Positions 17,874 to 25,800 of a stretch of DNA of 64,000 bases are shown piece after piece. The stretch spans positions 3,844,001 through 3,908,000 of the forward strand of contig NZ_CP048833.1 in assembly GCF_012971725.1 (NCBI RefSeq), in the 5' to 3' direction. The notes under the pieces were generated by a model, which worked only from the letters and a program-made list of their open reading frames with translations, was not told the DNA's origin and ran no database searches. The stretch's first letter is position 1. Every line of letters starts with the position of its first letter. The DNA is from Pseudomonas multiresinivorans. GTDB lineage: Bacteria > Pseudomonadota > Gammaproteobacteria > Pseudomonadales > Pseudomonadaceae. The position numbers and the translations under genes were made by a program.

Positions 17874-18788
17874 ATGGACAAGATGACCGCCCTTACCATG
17901 TTCGTCGCCACCGCCGACCATGGCGGCTTCAGCCGCGCTGCCGAACAGCTGGGCAAGACGCCATCGGCGATCACCAAGGGCGTGGCGCAGCTGGAAGCCG
18001 ACCTGGGCCAGCGCCTGTTCGAGCGCACCACGCGGCGCATGGCGCTGACCGAAGCCGGGCACATCTATCTGGAAGGTGCGCGCTCGGCGCTGATGCAGTT
18101 GCAACGCGCCAGCGAAGAAGTCGATCAGTTGCAGACCGAGCTGCGTGGCAGCCTGCGCATCGTCTCGCCGCCCTCCTTTGCCCCGGCCTTCTTCAACGCG
18201 GTGTGCTGCCGCTTCCTGCGCGAGCACCCGCAGGTGCGCCTGGAGGTGGACCTGCTGGACGAGTTCGTCGACCTGGTGGAAGGCGGCTACGACATCGCCC
18301 TGCGCGACGGCCCCATCGACCTGCCGGACGTGATCGCCCAGCCGCTGCTCGAGAACCGCCTGATGCTCTGCGCCAGCCCCAAGTACCTGGCGGAAAAGGG
18401 TCTGGAGGTGACGCTGGAGAACTACGAGCAGCACGACTGGCTGATCTTCCGCCACCCGCTGCTGAACCGGAATTTCTGGTGGGTGCAGAAGGACGGCGAA
18501 CGCATCCGCATCCGCCAGCCGGTGCCGCGCATCGCCAGCGACAACTACGACTTCCTGCTCTCCTGCCTGCTGGACGGCCAGGGGCTGCAGTTCCTGCCGC
18601 AGTGGAGCGCACTGCCCTACCTCGACAGCGGCGAGCTGGTGGAGCAGCTACCCGACTGCTGGCGCGACCAGAGTGCCTTCGGGCCCTGGGTGCATGTGCT
18701 CTACCTGCCGCACCGGCGCAGTACGCGCAAAGTGCGGGTATTCATCGAGTACCTGCGCGAGCACTTGCAGGGGAAGGGGTTGGTCTGA
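17874..18788 (+). CDS. LysR-family transcriptional regulator
   Basis: 304 residues, standard size. The N-terminal winged HTH is complete: MTALTMFVATADHGGFSRAAEQLGKTPSAITKGVAQLEADLGQRLFERTTRRMALTEAG. The effector domain starts LRGSLRIVSPPSFAPAFFNAV. The DNA-binding segment is of the type whose members often respond to aromatic or organic acids. CAGGAAGCAATCC precedes the ATG. It is divergent from the amidohydrolase/C45/MHS set, which it most likely regulates. Confidence 0.9.
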   Translation: MDKMTALTMFVATADHGGFSRAAEQLGKTPSAITKGVAQLEADLGQRLFERTTRRMALTEAGHIYLEGARSALMQLQRASEEVDQLQTELRGSLRIVSPPSFAPAFFNAVCCRFLREHPQVRLEVDLLDEFVDLVEGGYDIALRDGPIDLPDVIAQPLLENRLMLCASPKYLAEKGLEVTLENYEQHDWLIFRHPLLNRNFWWVQKDGERIRIRQPVPRIASDNYDFLLSCLLDGQGLQFLPQWSALPYLDSGELVEQLPDCWRDQSAFGPWVHVLYLPHRRSTRKVRVFIEYLREHLQGKGLV

Positions 18789-18856
18789 GGTGGCGTCGAT
18801 ATCGCTGGCCGGCTCCTGCAAAGGAAACTCGCGCTCTGACGAGCTACCTGGCGAGC

Positions 18857-18938
18857 GTAGGAGCGGACTGCGTCCGCGATGTGCCACCGGCCAGCTCGGA
18901 GCCGCCGGGAATCGATCGCGGACGAAGTCCGCTCCTAC
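18857..18938. repeat. REP pair, family A, copy 1
   Basis: Two 24-bp copies starting GTAGGAGCGGACT and ending CGTCCGCGAT face each other at 18857-18880 and 18915-18938. Each copy is itself a hairpin. It lies between the convergent LysR and aldehyde dehydrogenase genes. Further pairs occur at 20591, 24496 and 25682. Confidence 0.85.
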
Positions 18939-18970
18939 ACCAATGCTCGACCTTGTACCGGTCCTCAGAC

Positions 18971-20443
18971 TTACTTAAGGTACCAACCCCAAGGCTGATC
19001 GCTGAGGTACTCGGTGACCTGCTTGGTCTCCAGGTAGTTGTCCAGCCCCCACACGCCCAGTTCACGGCCGATGCCGCTCTGCTTGTAGCCGCCCCAGGGC
19101 GCCTGGGTGAAGGTCGGCTGCGAGCAGTTGACCCAGACGATGCCGGCGCGCAGGCCACGGCTCACGCGCTGGCAACGCGCCGGGTCGGCGGACATCACCG
19201 CAGCCGCCAGGCCGAACTGGCTGTGGTTGGCCAGGCGCAGCGCCTCGGCTTCGTCCTTGAAACGGCGCACGGCGAGCACCGGGCCGAATATTTCCTCGCG
19301 CCACAGGGCGCTCTCCAGCGGAGCGTCGATGAACACGGTCGGTTCGACGAACCAGCCCTTGTCCCGATGCGGCGGACGCTTGCCGCCAGTGGCGAGTTTC
19401 GCGCCATCGCGCACGCCGGCTTCGATGGCCTGCAGCACCTTGGCGTGCTGGCCGGCACTGACCAGCGGGCCGAGCAGCACACCCGGCTCCAGACCGTTGC
19501 CGATGGTGATGCGGCGGGTTTCCTCCACCAGGCGTTCGATCAGCCGGTCGTGCAGACCGTCCTGCACCAGCAGGCGCGAAGTGGCGCTGCATACCTGGCC
19601 CTGGTTCCAGAAGATACCGAACAGGATCCACTCCACGGCGGCCTCGACATCCGCGTCATCGAAGACGATGAAGGCCGACTTGCCGCCCAGCTCCAGGCTG
19701 ACGTTCTTGATGTCCTGGGCCGCCGCCTGCATGATCGCGCGCCCGGTGGGCACGCTGCCGGTGAAGGCCAGCTTGTCCACGCCCGGATGCGCCGAAAGCG
19801 GCGAACCGGCATCGCGGCCCAGGCCGGTAACCACGTTGAGCACGCCTTTGGGCAGGCCCACGGCATCGGCGGCAGCGGCCAGTTCCAGAGAGGTCAGCGG
19901 AGTCAGTTCCGAAGGCTTGAGCACGGCGGTGCAACCGGCAGCCAGCGCCGGAGCGACCTTCCACGAAGCCATCAGCAGCGGGTAGTTCCAGGGGATGATC
20001 TGCCCGGCAACACCGACCGGCTCGCGCAGCACACGGCAGGCGAAACGCTCGTCGGGCAGCGCGACCAATTCGCCCTCGCCGTTCAGCCCCTCGGCCAGTT
20101 CGGCGTAGTAGTCGAAGCAGCCGATGGCGTCGTCGATATCCCACTGCGCTTCGGGCAGCGGCTTGCCGTTGTCCTGCACTTCCAGGCGAGCCAGGTCTTC
20201 GCGGCGGCCACGCAGGTTGTCGGCGATGGCGCGCAGGTAGCCGGCGCGCTCCTTGCCGGTGCTACGGCCCCATTCGCCTTCATCGAAAGCCCGACGCGCA
20301 GACTGCACGGCGCAATCCACATCCTCACCGGTAGCGGCGGCAACCTCGGTCAGCACCGTTTCGCTGGACGGTTCGTACACCTCGAAGCGGCCGCCCTGTG
20401 CGGGTGCCTGCCACTGGCCATCGATATAGAGCTGGTCGCGCAT
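18971..20443 (-). CDS. NAD(P)+-dependent aldehyde dehydrogenase (betaine-aldehyde dehydrogenase-like)
   Basis: 490 residues from the ATG at 20443 (AGGAG upstream); the frame continues to 20554 without a better start. It has the full ALDH fold: GVAGQIIPWNYPLLMASWKVAPALAAGCTAVLKPSELTP (cofactor binding), the general base in VSLELGGKSAFIVFDDADVEAA, the catalytic Cys in FWNQGQVCSATSRLLV, and the C-terminal APWGGYKQSGIGRELG. The overall form is that of BADH or aminoaldehyde dehydrogenases. The SnoaL-AraC regulator and FAD amine oxidase lie next to it, so oxidation of an aldehyde released from an amine is the best guess. Confidence 0.92.
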   Translation of the reverse strand: MRDQLYIDGQWQAPAQGGRFEVYEPSSETVLTEVAAATGEDVDCAVQSARRAFDEGEWGRSTGKERAGYLRAIADNLRGRREDLARLEVQDNGKPLPEAQWDIDDAIGCFDYYAELAEGLNGEGELVALPDERFACRVLREPVGVAGQIIPWNYPLLMASWKVAPALAAGCTAVLKPSELTPLTSLELAAAADAVGLPKGVLNVVTGLGRDAGSPLSAHPGVDKLAFTGSVPTGRAIMQAAAQDIKNVSLELGGKSAFIVFDDADVEAAVEWILFGIFWNQGQVCSATSRLLVQDGLHDRLIERLVEETRRITIGNGLEPGVLLGPLVSAGQHAKVLQAIEAGVRDGAKLATGGKRPPHRDKGWFVEPTVFIDAPLESALWREEIFGPVLAVRRFKDEAEALRLANHSQFGLAAAVMSADPARCQRVSRGLRAGIVWVNCSQPTFTQAPWGGYKQSGIGRELGVWGLDNYLETKQVTEYLSDQPWGWYLK

Positions 20444-20590
20444 GCGAAGGTCTCCTGAGCTTGTTGGAATGCTTGTCGGGCGAGCATAGGGAAATGAGCA
20501 CGGGGTTGATAACGCGGGCGCCGTGCATGCGGGCACGCGCGGAGCGGGCAGCAAGGTAATCGACCGCGTTGCGATATCAGGACCACTCCC

Positions 20591-20658
20591 GTAGGAGCGG
20601 ATTCATCCGCGATGACTTGAAGCGGCTCCAGACCATCGCGGACGGAGTCCGCTCCTAC
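20591..20658. repeat. REP pair, family A, copy 2
   Basis: GTAGGAGCGGATTCATCCGC at 20591 faces its partner ending GGAGTCCGCTCCTAC at 20658. The pair lies between the AraC and aldehyde dehydrogenase genes, which point the same way, 7 bp after the AraC stop. A hairpin here could limit read-through or protect the 3' end of the regulator mRNA. Confidence 0.85.
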
Positions 20659-20665
20659 ACGAACG

Positions 20666-21490
20666 TCACGTCCGCTGCTGCTCCAGATACGCCTTGGGCG
20701 ACAGCCCCGTCTCCTCGCGGAAGCAGCGGTAGAAGGTCGACAGCGAACGGAACCCTGCGGCCCGCGCCAGTTCGTCGATGCGCGTGACGCTAGTGGCGCC
20801 GTCGAGCTGGCCGAGCAGGTGGCGCAGGCGCAACTGGTTCAGGTACTGGTAGAAGCTCAGGCCCAGCACCTGGTTGAGGAAGTAGGAAATCTGGTTGCGC
20901 GTATAGCCGGTAGCCGCTGCGACCTGGGGCATGTCCAGGTCGGGATTGAGGAACGGCCGGGTCTGCTGGAAATACTGCTGGATATCGCCGCCGAGCTGAC
21001 TCAGCTGCCGCGCTGAAAGCCCCAGCCGGCTATCGGCCATGCGCGGTTGCGGCTCACTGGCAGCCTTCTGCGGCTGACCGATCAACGCGGCGTGCTCGTT
21101 GACCCGGATGATCCGGCCATCGCGCACGGTATAGGCCTCGGTGGTGCGGAAGGACACCAACCCCTGCGTGCCGCGCAGGGTCACCTGGTACTGCAGGAAG
21201 GCCGTGTCACCGTCCACCCGCAGGCGATCAGTGTAGACCTGCGACTCATCTCCCGCCGCCGGCATGCTGGTCTGCAGGTACTCGCGCAGCTCGCTCGACG
21301 CGATCCGACGCCCCTGGAAGAAATCGTTGTACTCCACCTGCGGGTCGAACAGCGCCATCAGCGCCTCGATGTCGTGCCGGCGCCAGGCCTGGTGGTAACG
21401 CATGACCACCGCGTGAGTAGCGGCGCTGGCCGGGTCGGGCTGGTGAATCGTGCCGTCGAGCTTGGAGCTCCAGCCCTGTTCTTCGATCAT
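20666..21490 (-). CDS. AraC-family regulator with N-terminal SnoaL-like domain
   Basis: 274 residues from the ATG at 21490 (AGGGG upstream). Residues about 15-130 form an NTF2/SnoaL-like cone fold: VVMRYHQAWRRHDIEALMALFDPQVEYNDFFQGRR, then RTTEAYTVRDGRIIRVNEH. The C-terminal 110 residues are an AraC HTH: LNPDLDMPQVAAATGYTRNQISYFLNQVLGLSFYQYLNQLRLRHLL and IDELARAAGFRSLSTFYRCFREETGLSPKAYL. SnoaL as the sensor module is less common than a cupin. It is divergent from the FAD oxidoreductase and upstream of the aldehyde dehydrogenase, and probably controls both. Confidence 0.88.
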   Translation of the reverse strand: MIEEQGWSSKLDGTIHQPDPASAATHAVVMRYHQAWRRHDIEALMALFDPQVEYNDFFQGRRIASSELREYLQTSMPAAGDESQVYTDRLRVDGDTAFLQYQVTLRGTQGLVSFRTTEAYTVRDGRIIRVNEHAALIGQPQKAASEPQPRMADSRLGLSARQLSQLGGDIQQYFQQTRPFLNPDLDMPQVAAATGYTRNQISYFLNQVLGLSFYQYLNQLRLRHLLGQLDGATSVTRIDELARAAGFRSLSTFYRCFREETGLSPKAYLEQQRT

Positions 21491-21642
21491 TGTTTTCCCC
21501 TGCCGGTCTCGGCCGGCATTTCCTGCTCCGGGCGTGCCCGCAAAGAGCAGCGGACCGTATGCCTGGCCCCCCGGAGCGATTACAAAACTCGGACGCGGCC
21601 CGAAGACCGCTTTTTCTTCCGACATTCTGCCGGAGTTTTCCG

Positions 21643-23028
21643 ATGACATCCGCCCCACTTGCGCACGCCACTCCCAGACCCTACTGGCTCGACACCCTCG
21701 ACCCTGCTCCCGCCGCACCGGCGCTGGAAGCGGATCGCCGCTTCGACCTGGTGGTGGTCGGCGGCGGCTTCACCGGTCTCTGGACCGCCCTGCACGCCCG
21801 GCTGCGCTGGCCCGGCGCGAGCATCGCGGTGGTCGAGGCGCGTCGCTGCGGTGGCGAGGCCAGCGGGCGCAACGGTGGCTTCTGCGCACCGAGTATTTCC
21901 CACGGTGTAGGCAATGCCCTGCGCCGCTGGCCGGAAGAAGCCGAGACTCTTGTACGCCTGGGTCGTCAGAACCTCGATGAGTTCGAGGCAGACCTGAAGC
22001 GCTTCAGCATGAACGTGGAGTTCGAGCGCCGCGGCAAGCTCAGCGTCGCCGCCCAACCCTGGCAGGTCGACGGCCTGCGCAGCATGCAGCGCAACTACGA
22101 GCGCTTTGGCATCGCCTCGGAGTTCCTCGACAAGGCGCAACTGGCCGGCAAGCTGGACTCACCCGCCTATCAGGCCGGCGTATTCGAGCCCAACTATGCG
22201 CTGCTCAACCCGGCGAAAATGGCCGCCGAGCTGCGCCGGGTGTGCCTGGAACAAGGCGTCGAGCTGTTCGAGAACACCCCCGTGCACGAGTTGCACCAGC
22301 GCAGCGACCGCCTGATGCTGCGCTGCGACCGTGGCGAGCTGGAGGCCGGGCAGATCGCCCTGGCGACCAACATCGCGCCACCGCTGCTCGGCCACCTGAA
22401 TTCCAGCGTGATCCCGGTGTACGACTATTCGCTGGTCACCCAGCCGCTCACTGACGAGCAGCTGCGTGCCATCGGCTGGGTCGAGCGCTACGGTATCGCC
22501 GACGCCGGCAACCAGTTCCATTACCTGCGCAAGACCGCCGATAACCGCATCCTCTGGGCCGGCTTCGACGCCATCTACCACTTCGGCAACCGCCGCGACG
22601 AAGCCCTGACCCAGCGCCCGGAAAGCTTTGAGCGCCTCGCCGGGCAGTTCCGCGAGGCTTTCCCTCAGCTCGGTCCGGTCGAGTTCAGCCATGCCTGGGG
22701 CGGCATCATCGACACCTCGGCGCGCACCACGCTGTTCACCGGCTGCGTGCTCAACGGCCGCGTCGCCTATGCGCTGGGCTTCACCGGCCAGGGCGTGTCG
22801 GCCAGCCGCTTCGCCGCGCTGAACATGCTCGACCAGCTGGGCGGCGAACGCACCGAACGCACCCAGTTGCGCATGACCTCGCAGAAACCCTTCCCCTTCC
22901 CGCCCGAGCCGCTGCGCTACCTCGGCGTGCGCCTGGCCCAGCGTTCGCTGGCCAAGGAAGACCGCACCGGCCGCCGCGACCTGCTGCTCAAGACCTTCGA
23001 TGCCTTCGGCGTCGGTTTCGATTCCTGA
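21643..23028 (+). CDS. FAD-dependent oxidoreductase, DadA/PuuB-like amine oxidase
   Basis: 461 residues from the ATG at 21643 (CGGAG upstream). The FAD dinucleotide fold is near residues 30-60: FDLVVVGGGFTGLWTALHARLRWPGASIAVVEA. CGGEASGRNGGFCAPS is the typical GASGRNGG flavin loop. The DAO fold closes with YALGFTGQGVSASRFAALNML. Relatives such as PuuB and PauB oxidise gamma-glutamyl polyamines, releasing an aldehyde, ammonia or amine, and H2O2. The aldehyde dehydrogenase on the other side of the regulator would take the aldehyde. Its stop overlaps or nearly touches the cupin start. Confidence 0.88.
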   Translation: MTSAPLAHATPRPYWLDTLDPAPAAPALEADRRFDLVVVGGGFTGLWTALHARLRWPGASIAVVEARRCGGEASGRNGGFCAPSISHGVGNALRRWPEEAETLVRLGRQNLDEFEADLKRFSMNVEFERRGKLSVAAQPWQVDGLRSMQRNYERFGIASEFLDKAQLAGKLDSPAYQAGVFEPNYALLNPAKMAAELRRVCLEQGVELFENTPVHELHQRSDRLMLRCDRGELEAGQIALATNIAPPLLGHLNSSVIPVYDYSLVTQPLTDEQLRAIGWVERYGIADAGNQFHYLRKTADNRILWAGFDAIYHFGNRRDEALTQRPESFERLAGQFREAFPQLGPVEFSHAWGGIIDTSARTTLFTGCVLNGRVAYALGFTGQGVSASRFAALNMLDQLGGERTERTQLRMTSQKPFPFPPEPLRYLGVRLAQRSLAKEDRTGRRDLLLKTFDAFGVGFDS

Positions 23029-23039
23029 TGGAGAACTTC

Positions 23040-23399
23040 ATGTCCACCCTGCCCCGCCACGTCATCGACTTCGCCAACCCCGCCCTCGCCCCGCAGGAGC
23101 GCGAGATCAACGACCCGGCCATCGTCGATGCGCCCTATCAGAGCCGCAGCTGGCGGCACTTCGCAGCGCCCGAGAAGAACGCCATCGCCGGCATCTGGGA
23201 AGCCGGCGTGCACCTGGAGCGCTGCGAGTGTGACTACGACGAGCTGTGTCACATCCTCGAGGGCACCGTGCGCCTGACCGACGCCGACGGCGTGGCAAAG
23301 ACCTTCGGCCCGGGGGATTCGTTCGTCGTGGCGGCGGGTTTCAAGGGCACCTGGGAAAACCTCACGCCAGTACGCAAGGTGTATTTCATTCTCGGTTGA
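23040..23399 (+). CDS. Small cupin protein (DUF861, cupin_3)
   Basis: 119 residues from the ATG at 23040 (GGAG six bases upstream); an ATG at 23028 overlaps the oxidase stop (TGATG). A single cupin barrel: GIWEAGVHLERCECDYDELCHILEGTVRLTDADG, then FGPGDSFVVAAGFKGTWENLTPVRKVYFIL. DUF861 cupins are commonly found beside DadA/PuuB-type oxidases. Their role is not settled; metal-dependent handling of the product or a sensing role has been suggested. Coupled to the oxidase gene. Confidence 0.85.
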   Translation: MSTLPRHVIDFANPALAPQEREINDPAIVDAPYQSRSWRHFAAPEKNAIAGIWEAGVHLERCECDYDELCHILEGTVRLTDADGVAKTFGPGDSFVVAAGFKGTWENLTPVRKVYFILG

Positions 23400-23428
23400 A
23401 TCGCTGCTGCATAGGTTCGCGAGCAAGG

Positions 23429-24459
23429 ACTAGGTGTGTAAACCCAGTAGGTTGTTCAGTGGAATGCGGCTGATGGGTGGGCAGTAATGCAGACTGGAGT
23501 GAGGCCTGTGCCAGTTGTATTGGTGTAGCCAGAGGGCCAGATGCTGGGCGCGCTGCTCAGAGCTCTCGTAGCTACGGGCGTAGGCCCACTCCCGCAAGCT
23601 GGTTTGAATGAAGCGCTCAGCTTTGCCATTGGTACGTGGGGTGTAGGGTCTGGTGCGGATATGTCGTAAGCCCAGACGCCGGCATAGGCGGCGGAATAGA
23701 CCTGATCGGTAGCAGGCACCGTTGTCAGTCATGACCCGAGTAAATCGAATCTTCAGCGAGCGGTAGTAGCGCAAAGCCTGGAGCAGAGCGCGACAGGCAC
23801 TTCCACCTCGTTCATCAGCATGCAGGCTGGAGAAGGCGATGCGCGAGGCATCGTCGATGGCGACATGGACAAACTCCCAGCCCGCTCCGTCAGAGCCCAT
23901 CAGCCGGGTTCCCGTAACTCGATGTCCCGGTCTCCAAAAGCGTGCGAGCTTCTTGATATCCAGATGCAGTAGATCACCTGGTTGAGCGTACTGATAACGC
24001 CTGATCGGCGGAGCGGGCTCCAACTCGGGGAGCCGATTGAGTCCGAGTCGTTTGAGGTGGCGAGCGATGGTACTGACTGCCAGCCCTAACTCGTTGGCAA
24101 TTTGCCGATAGGTTTGACGGGCGCTGCGCCGCTCAATCAGCCTTTCGAGCCGAGACTCGGGTGTGGCATGGGGGCAGGCGTGAGGGCGCGAAGTGCGATC
24201 CATCATGCCGGCCTCTCCCTCTTCGCGGTAACGCCGAAGCCATTTGTAGGCCGTACGTACGCTGACACCGGCCGCCTGCGCTGCCTCTTCAGCACGTAAT
24301 CCCTGAAGCATGCGCTGGACTAAAAGGGCTCGACCGCGCGGTGTAAGACGGGCATATTTATGCAGGTTCATTCGGGGCTCCTGGAAGGATTGGTTGGTCG
24401 CACTTCCAGTTTTCCGGGTAAGCCCCGGATGAACAACCTACCGAGAGATCACAACTAGG
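23429..24459 (-). mobile_element. IS481-family insertion sequence with ACTAGG target duplication
   Basis: The element spans 23435-24453 (1019 bp). Its ends match as imperfect inverted repeats: TGTGTAAACCCAGTAGGTTG at 23435 against TGTGATCTCTCGGTAGGTTG read inward from 24453. ACTAGG is directly repeated at 23429-23434 and 24454-24459, fitting the NCTAGN target known for IS481. Removing the element restores GCAAGGACTAGGCGTCC, apparently part of a REP-like sequence. It encodes one transposase on the minus strand and looks intact and recent. Confidence 0.92.
23430..24371 (-). CDS. IS481-family transposase
   Basis: 313 residues. An N-terminal helix-turn-helix (LTPRGRALLVQRMLQGLRAEEAAQAAGVSVRTAYKWLRRY) is followed by a second HTH (SARQTYRQIANELGLAVSTIARHLKRLGL). 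The DDE integrase core follows: the first Asp in LLHLDIKKLARFW, the second in VMTDNGACYRSGLF, and the Glu in TPRTNGKAERFIQTSL. The reading frame is uninterrupted. The stop codon TAG (23430-23432 on the minus strand) is not inside the element but is supplied by the CTAG of the target duplication. Confidence 0.95.
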   Translation of the reverse strand: MNLHKYARLTPRGRALLVQRMLQGLRAEEAAQAAGVSVRTAYKWLRRYREEGEAGMMDRTSRPHACPHATPESRLERLIERRSARQTYRQIANELGLAVSTIARHLKRLGLNRLPELEPAPPIRRYQYAQPGDLLHLDIKKLARFWRPGHRVTGTRLMGSDGAGWEFVHVAIDDASRIAFSSLHADERGGSACRALLQALRYYRSLKIRFTRVMTDNGACYRSGLFRRLCRRLGLRHIRTRPYTPRTNGKAERFIQTSLREWAYARSYESSEQRAQHLALWLHQYNWHRPHSSLHYCPPISRIPLNNLLGLHT

Positions 24460-24495
24460 CGTCCCCCTCGGTCCTACAGCCGCGTGGCAAGCGCC

Positions 24496-24586
24496 GTAGG
24501 AGCGGACTCCGTCCGCGATCGACTCACCGCTACTCTGATCGACCCGGGAGCCGGGGGGGGCCATCGCGGACAGAGTCCGCTCCTAC
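24496..24586. repeat. REP pair, family A, copy 3
   Basis: Facing copies at 24496-24519 and 24563-24586 begin and end with GTAGGAGCGGACTC / GAGTCCGCTCCTAC. They lie just past the IS. The remaining 220 bp to the transglycosylase gene (24587-24808) show no gene, only an AT-richer stretch with TATAACT at about 24681 that might be a promoter. Confidence 0.82.
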
Positions 24587-24808
24587 TAAATGGCTGCCGT
24601 CAAACACCTCGATCTGTTCCGCCTTCCGCAGTACCGGCAGGCCGTACGTCTGCACAAACTCCGCTGCAGGTGGAAAGGGCTATAACTAGCGAACCGAAAC
24701 GGCGAGCTGCCCGGAATAAACCCTGCAACAGCCGCCCCTATTGGCATTTCCCATTTGCCCGGATCAGGCGCCCCAGCCTGATCGGCGCCCGCGGCGCGGA
24801 GCGGTTTG

Positions 24809-25615
24809 ATGAGTTCCAGAACCTGGCGATGGGCTCGCAGGAGCCTTCCTGGCTGCATCGGACTGGCATTGCTGGTCGCGCCGCTTTACGCCAACGCCCT
24901 GTTCAAGTGCCACGCACGGGACGGAACCGTCAGCCTCAGCAGCCAGGCCATCGCCGGCTCGCACTGCACTCGCCAGAAAAACTCGGCGAGCGCCGCTGGC
25001 GGCACGCGGGCAAAGACCGCATCCACGCTGGAGCGAGGCAACAGCCAGGGGGCAGATCGGATTCGCGTGTACACCTTCGTTCACAAGGGCGTTCGCCAGT
25101 ATGTGAGCCGACGCCCCGTCGGGATCACCGCGCGGGTCGATGTGATCGAGGTGTATTACATCAAGGGCTGCTACCTGTGCATGGCGCCGAAGGATTTCAA
25201 CGTCGCCACACTGCGCCTGGACACCCGCTCCTATCGCCGGGAGATCGAAGCCGCATCGGTGCGCTACGGTGTCGACCGGGCGCTGGTGCGCGCCGTCATC
25301 CATGCCGAATCGGCATTCCAGCCCAACGCCATTTCCATTGCCGGCGCCCAGGGCCTGATGCAGTTGATGCCCGACACCGCCGAGCGCTTCAACGTGAGCG
25401 ATCCATTCGACGCACGGCAGAACATCCGTGGTGGCGTGCGCTACCTGGCGTGGCTGCTCAAGCGCTTCAACGGCAACCAGAGGCTGGCGCTGGCCAGTTA
25501 CAACGCGGGTGAAATGACGGTCGACAAGTACAACGGGATACCGCCCTACGCCGAGACGCAAACCTACGTCGCCCGCGTGCAGTCCCTGACCGAGCGGTAT
25601 CGCAATCATCCGTAG
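24809..25615 (+). CDS. Secreted lytic transglycosylase (SLT domain, DUF4124-like N-terminus)
   Basis: 268 residues. A signal peptide runs to about residue 31 (GCIGLALLVAPLYANA). A DUF4124-like segment with two cysteines follows (LFKCHARDGTVSLSSQAIAGSHC). After a Ser/Thr-rich linker and a strand region, the goose-type SLT domain fills the C-terminus: the catalytic Glu in AVIHAESAFQPNAIS, then GAQGLMQLMPDTAERFNVSDPFDARQNIRGGVRYL and LALASYNAGE. It cleaves peptidoglycan to anhydro-muropeptides in the periplasm. Monocistronic between two REP pairs. Confidence 0.9.
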   Translation: MSSRTWRWARRSLPGCIGLALLVAPLYANALFKCHARDGTVSLSSQAIAGSHCTRQKNSASAAGGTRAKTASTLERGNSQGADRIRVYTFVHKGVRQYVSRRPVGITARVDVIEVYYIKGCYLCMAPKDFNVATLRLDTRSYRREIEAASVRYGVDRALVRAVIHAESAFQPNAISIAGAQGLMQLMPDTAERFNVSDPFDARQNIRGGVRYLAWLLKRFNGNQRLALASYNAGEMTVDKYNGIPPYAETQTYVARVQSLTERYRNHP

Positions 25616-25681
25616 GGCGGCCCGCTCGAACGGTTAATCCGTCCCACCTTTGCAAAAGCGGGTACGGCCTTCTAAGCGGGC

Positions 25682-25773
25682 GTAGGAGCGGACTCCGTCC
25701 GCGATGGGTTTGCCCGCGCTCCGTGGTCTGCCGGAGCGGTGGTGAATCGATCGCGGACGAAGTCCGCTCCTAC
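25682..25773. repeat. REP pair, family A, copy 4
   Basis: Facing 24-bp copies at 25682-25705 and 25750-25773, same core as the other family A pairs. They separate the convergent ends of the transglycosylase and HDAC-like genes. Confidence 0.85.
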
Positions 25774-25800
25774 GCCAAGCCCACTCCTGCGCCCTACCGC

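Noticed and set aside
20569..20790. Short open frames around the REP pair near 20600
   Set aside because: They translate the REP hairpins and the antisense of the AraC gene, and start at poor sites.
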